Positions 38,901-44,900 of a DNA stretch of 64,000 nt are shown one piece after another. The position numbers and the translations under genes were made by a program. This DNA is from Acanthaster planci (taxonomy: Eukaryota > Echinodermata > Asteroidea > Valvatida > Acanthasteridae): NCBI RefSeq assembly GCF_001949145.1, contig NW_019091374.1, forward strand, positions 1,534,964 to 1,598,963. The letters are read 5' to 3'. Below the pieces are notes generated by a model, which searched no databases, had not been told where the DNA came from, and was given only the letters and a program-made list of their open reading frames with translations. Position 1 is the first letter of the stretch, and each line of letters begins with the position of its first letter.

Positions 38901-41900
38901 CAGCCAACTTAATAAATAACTCCAGTGTTTTAGGAGATACGTGTGGATAGCCAAAAACTGACTCCATCTTTTTCTGGCAAAAGATCATAGCATAACACCT
39001 CCTCAATACTGTTGATAAAATGCAGGAGTTATCCGGTGTTACTCACCAGTACATAATCCCTGCCAATGAAAAACATTTACCACACACTTTGAAGCTCACA
39101 ATTTGAATCTTGGGGAATCTGGAATCCAATATTCCAGGCACTGGTAGTCGGTTTCTCAAAAGTGGGAACTCAGGACTCTTGTTGTAAGTCTGGATTCAAT
39201 TAAAGATTCCGGCTGGCAGTCATTCAAGCCCAATTGTGTTTGTGGGAGGGTGAGAGGTCAATTTCCCTAGGTGCCCCCCCCTTGAAGTTTTCAAGCTGTA
39301 ATTCATTTGCCTCAGATGCCCCCTCGCAAAAAAAAAACCCCATAAGAGCACCCCAATTCCCCCTACAGAAATTTCACTTTAGTTACACTACCACTGCTAA
39401 GGAAATCACCTTCATGTTTTTTGTGTGCCAGGGAGGATTCTCTACTTGTCTAAATCCCATGTACATGTACACCCCTACATCATATATATTGATGACCAAC
39501 CATTAATTTTACAAAGTAAAATCATCTTTTCACCTACCAGTAGTTTGATGGTTTCTTACCTTTTGGGGATTTAGTCCCATGGAGGATCTTGTCCATGAAT
39601 GCGGGGGCCTCCCTCTTCATCCTGCCCGAAAAAAGATGACTTTACGCTCAGTAGCATAACCCCCCAAAGTTCACAATACAGCGTAAATTAGGAGGCCGTC
39701 AATGAGAGGCCATTTTTCAAGATTACAACCCACAAAAGAATGCCCCACTTGGACTTGCCGCAACTTGTATTTGATGAGTGTCAGTAGACAGCTTGAGGAA
39801 AATTTTGACAGATCAAAGCATTCCTTGCAGTTGAAAGCAGAGAGTAGAGATGGCAGAAACAGATGGCTGAAACTTATTAGTTATACTTGGGTAATTCCAC
39901 AAATCAGGGGTCCATTTTTTTTTCATGTCCCTGTCACATCTGACATACAATTTTGTAAGTTCAGAACACATTTTCTAATTTCTAAGAGTGATGAATTAAT
40001 GCAAATTACCTGCCAAACAAATAGTAATAGTTTGAAATAAATTTCGGTGATATTTCCAGGTCAAGTAACAAAGGTCAGATGTAACAGGGACACAAAAATG
40101 TCACACTTTTGGACCCCTAATTCTTGGAATTACCCGCTCACACACATGTACCAATCCTCTATCTAAACAAACACATCCTGGGAACATTCAACTTTGCAGC
40201 ACGCAGCCAGTTAATAACTGTTTCTCACAGTTCATTGCAAAAAGTAATCTTCTCAGTGTCACCCTCAATGACGCACTGCTTGTGCATCGTACATGAATGA
40301 ACAAAAAAAATAAATGAAAATATCTGCTAAGCAAAAAACTTGGGTTACTAGCTAATATATCATTATTAGAACATGTACCCACATGCACATGCAGGCCGCT
40401 GGCCACTGGGTGATTGGTATTGACAAACTTCATATATGGGTATGCAAATTTTCTATATAAAATCAGGTCCAGGCAAATGAATGAGAGCCTAAGGCCATAT
40501 TGTTTTTTTGCTCAGATTGTGCACAGGCTGCCACAGTCATGAGGTTTGACCAAGGTCCAACAGAACAGAGATTAATATGCCACACCAAGACGTACGAGTA
40601 CATGTGGGCCAATATGGTGTGAAATACATGGAGCCTAAATGCAATATGCATTGTACATGTACCTGGATGTGAACTCGTAACCGACCCTAAAATATCTACT
40701 GATGAGGTCCAAACACACATTATTTGACTTGATTTTCTAAGGATTCTGGACTACCTGCACTGGTACTTAAAGATCTTCATAAATGTTGTGGCTTGGTGTA
40801 CTAACTGATTATGGCACCCTGTAACTCTCTGTAGACATGGGACATATGTCAGTGCACGTGCATGGTTGGAAGTTTTGAGTCTATTTCACACATCCCTGCA
40901 AGTTTGTCACACGTCCATCACAAATGGTCTGGTTGCTAAGCCAGGCCACGATCCAATCTAATGAACTGTGACAAAAGCATTCCTTTGTTGTTTCTGTATT
41001 CACACTTTGTGACTGAGTTTGAGACTTGTGAAAGGACTTGAGACTGGACCTGTGATATGGACCCAAGCACAGCCCTAAAACTGTCCTGGAAAACCCAAGA
41101 CAAGTCCACTTAGACTTCAAAACAATTAACACAAACTTGTGGTTGTGAGGAAAGCATATTACATGCATTTTAGACAAAACAACTGCTAAATGTGGGGTTT
41201 TTTTCAACTTACAATGTATCTACATGTATATTTAAAATTGAGTGCTTTTTTGATTTGGCAGTCATTCAAAGACCAAGGCCAAATTAGACTCTAATTCATG
41301 AAAGTAAGGTCAGATGTCATTTACAACAATGGTAACACTGCATGACAGGCTGTACAGTCCTTTCGTCAGCAGAGAATACTAGAATGCAGGATGAAAATGT
41401 ATTCAGACAAATATAACGATACAGATGTACTTTACATGTATATGTACATACCGGTACATGTACCGATTTTCACACCCCCCATCAGGAAATAATTTCATGA
41501 ACATGTACTGTACGTACCAGTATATATTGTTAGACATAACTCGACATGATCAGGCAACCAGGGCCATTTTCCAATACTCAACTTCATCTCCGTCTCAGGC
41601 TTCATTCCCAAAACCAATCCCCGATTGTGGGCCTGAAGCGTTTAAATTACATAGGATTATTGTAATTTTTGGCTTTCTTGCATCTTATATGATGTTCTAT
41701 GGCACTATTAGACTGATTACTGCGCTTACAGCTTCAAAGTCAGCTGGTAAAGAAAAATTGAAGCCTGAGACGGAGCCGAAGTTGAGTATTGGAAAACGGC
41801 CCGGGTTGCCTGATCATGTTGAGTTTCTGAAAAAGGCAACATCTACTGTACATAAAAGGGACATGAAGATGTACCAGTTTACACCAGTACATGTACTGTA

Positions 41901-44900
41901 CAGTGTACATGTGCCATGACTTACATGTACATACATGTACACCGTAAGGTACCGGTGGACTTTTTGTGCTTGTAAACATGTTCCCTGGTACATGCCAAGT
42001 TTTAATTATCAAATTAAATTTTGCCATCATCCAGTCGCAGATAATTCGTATCTTTATAATGCCACTGAATTCCCCTTTCAAAGCCAAGTGAAGGAGTGGT
42101 TAAGACACATGGTGCAAGCCCTCATCAGAATATGAGGACATCGGTTCAAATCTGTGGTCCATTTCATTTTTTTTATTTACCCCAAAATAGTCACAAAACC
42201 ATCTTTGCACTGGTTTAAATTGAACTCTACATGTACCGGTACACGTATATTAAACTGCAGGAGAAATTCTCCTTCTGTTCTTAATTCATGGCTCTGGGGT
42301 TTTTCAAATGAATAGTGGAACTTCCTGTGTAGGTCTGAATTCCATCTTGTAAATATGAATTCACAATAGCAATATGCCGGTAAGCATATTGGCACACGGT
42401 ATGAACATTTGTCCCAGTAAAATTTCCAAGTCCTCACATATATGCGCTGCACTTAAAATAATAATAACAACAAGCACTTGCAAAGTGCCATCTATCTAGC
42501 AAACTATTCCGAGGCACTGTATTATCATTATCCCTGCACATTGCGCTCACACATCATCCGAACATTCCTGAAACCATCTCAGCTCCCTGGGGAGTATACT
42601 ATAAGCCCAGTGCTGCCATTCCGCCGCAAACGGCTAAACAACCGTGTCTGCCCTCACAGGTACAGTATCTATTTACTCCTGGGTGGAGAGAGGCACATAG
42701 GGGTAAAGTGACTTGCCCAAGATCACAACATGCTGCCACCAGCTGGATTTGAACCCCTGACCCTTTGATCAGAAGCTGCAAACCCTAACCACTTGGCCAC
42801 ATGCCAATTTTTAAAAGCATGTAAGGATTAGTCCACTGTCCAATACTACATGTAACTGCCTAAATTTAAATGAGGGTGTAAATATGTGCTTAGCTGGTCT
42901 TAAACGTGCGTTTGAGACAGGTTCAGGAGAACAGCCACGACTGATACCCGAGCCACAGGCGAGGGCATTATCAGCATTCGTTCTCCTGAGCAAGGTCTTA
43001 AACATTTAGTTTGAGACCGGCCAAGCACATATTTATTCCCAACTATACAACTGACTATTACATACAAGTAGCCATGAAAGAGGATTTCTGAAGCCACTTA
43101 TCTCCCCTATTAAGCGAGCATTTAATTCACAAATCACATCAGCTTAAGGCTACCAGTGGATTTACGCATTGTACACATTCTACTAAAACATACAGTAATG
43201 GTGCATAGGTGTCCAAAAATGTTGCTAGTATTTCTACTTGTATGCTGTCCCCACCCTGATGACCCTCCCACATCCATTAAAATCCACAAGAACGATTCGC
43301 CAGATTTTGCACGATTCACAGGCAACAATATACATGTACATGTACTTCACACAACAATACATGTACTCACACAAGGCTTGATCAAAGTGGCAGATTTTGA
43401 ATGATACACAGATGGCTAATATGACGGATTTCTCAAAATGTGGCCCACAATGGAGAGGGTAAGTGTGACATGACCTATAGTTGTTGTGACTCAATTCCGT
43501 GATTTGGCCGAGTACACCTACAGGCCGGGCTGATGAGGAAAACACAACTACCTATATATTCGGTATGTTGTGCTTAAATTTAATCCCAACCTAGGATAGT
43601 CCTTGTCTACCGGTATGTCAAGTTGCACTTCATTTTTTGGTGATTGGAACTGACGACAGGCACTTCAACTTCCACTGACACAGGCATTATGACTTGCCTC
43701 AACTACTTACTGTGACCCGATTCAACTTGGTTTGTCCTAATGATTTCACTGACTCACTTGTAAAATTAAGTGACTCTACAGAATCGAGCGAGTAAAATCG
43801 AGTCCTTTTTCTTTTTCAAGACATTGCTAAGGCACTTGCATGCTTGCCATGTACGTGTAGTAGTGCAATGTAGATTACCGGTACATGAAGATTTCTTGAC
43901 CTTGAATCCTTATGCCACTCATCAAAAACTATTACTATCCATTCTGTACAATGCAGTGGTTATAAAATAAACCTTAACATTTAGCAAAGCAACTGCATGT
44001 CGATGTACAGTGTTGGGCTTTAATTTCAGTGTAATTCTATACACAGAAGAGGAAAGGCATCAGTGTGTGTAAACTGTAAGCTGTATCTCCATTTCTGTTC
44101 ATTAATGTATGTATACACGTACAAAAAAACAGTGCTTTAACTAAAGTTTAAGAAAATACGAGTCATGCACATGTGCACATATTCAATACATGTACATGTA
44201 CACATGTATTTGTATAATATGTTAAATTTCCCAAACTGTGGAATATGCAATTGTACCGGTACATGTGAATGCAACCGACGAAGTGTACATGTACATTGCG
44301 TTAAAATAATGACTACACTGTATGTAGAGGATAGATCATGAACATGGTACGGTACATACTGAAATCAACGATCAACTCGAATCTTCGAAGAAAACTGCCC
44401 AACGTTCTACCCTTGTATAAATGTACACGTAGCCTAAGTGAGGAATCTCGAAATCCAACATGGAGACTCTTGGCTCAGTCTGCTGACGGCAACAACTCCA
44501 CCAACTTCACCCACTTGTCCTCTGACAGCCTTCTTCCTGACTCCACACAGTCCAGCCATGAAAAGCTATTTGTTTGCATAATATGTACATGTACTGAGGT
44601 CACACACAAGCTGAAAAAGAAAAAAGCCACCCAGTTCATGCAGCCAGTCCATTTGGCTGTGGTGGGCGGGATTAGTGAGGTGCCAATCACACGCCTGAGG
44701 GGGCCACGTGACTGGAGTACTGCCCAGCAGTTGGCCAGCTGCCTGCCTGATGGGGAAGTGGATGAAATTCCACAGTCTGGCAATACTCGGCATGTGCTGG
44801 CTCAGGCAACATGGAACCTGCCAGCATGCAGTTTACTACATGCATACTTGAAGCCATGCTTCAGAATTATTGGGCATGTCTGCACATTGTGCAGAGATGT

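Noticed and set aside
41425-41919. 164-codon plus-strand frame
   Set aside because: It runs through the GGCC-foldback element and ACATGTAC arrays; no protein similarity.
44475-44783. Minus-strand frame considered as an extra ZMYND8 exon in intron 1
   Set aside because: No GT donor in a suitable position and no need for it, as exon 1 joins exon 2 in phase.
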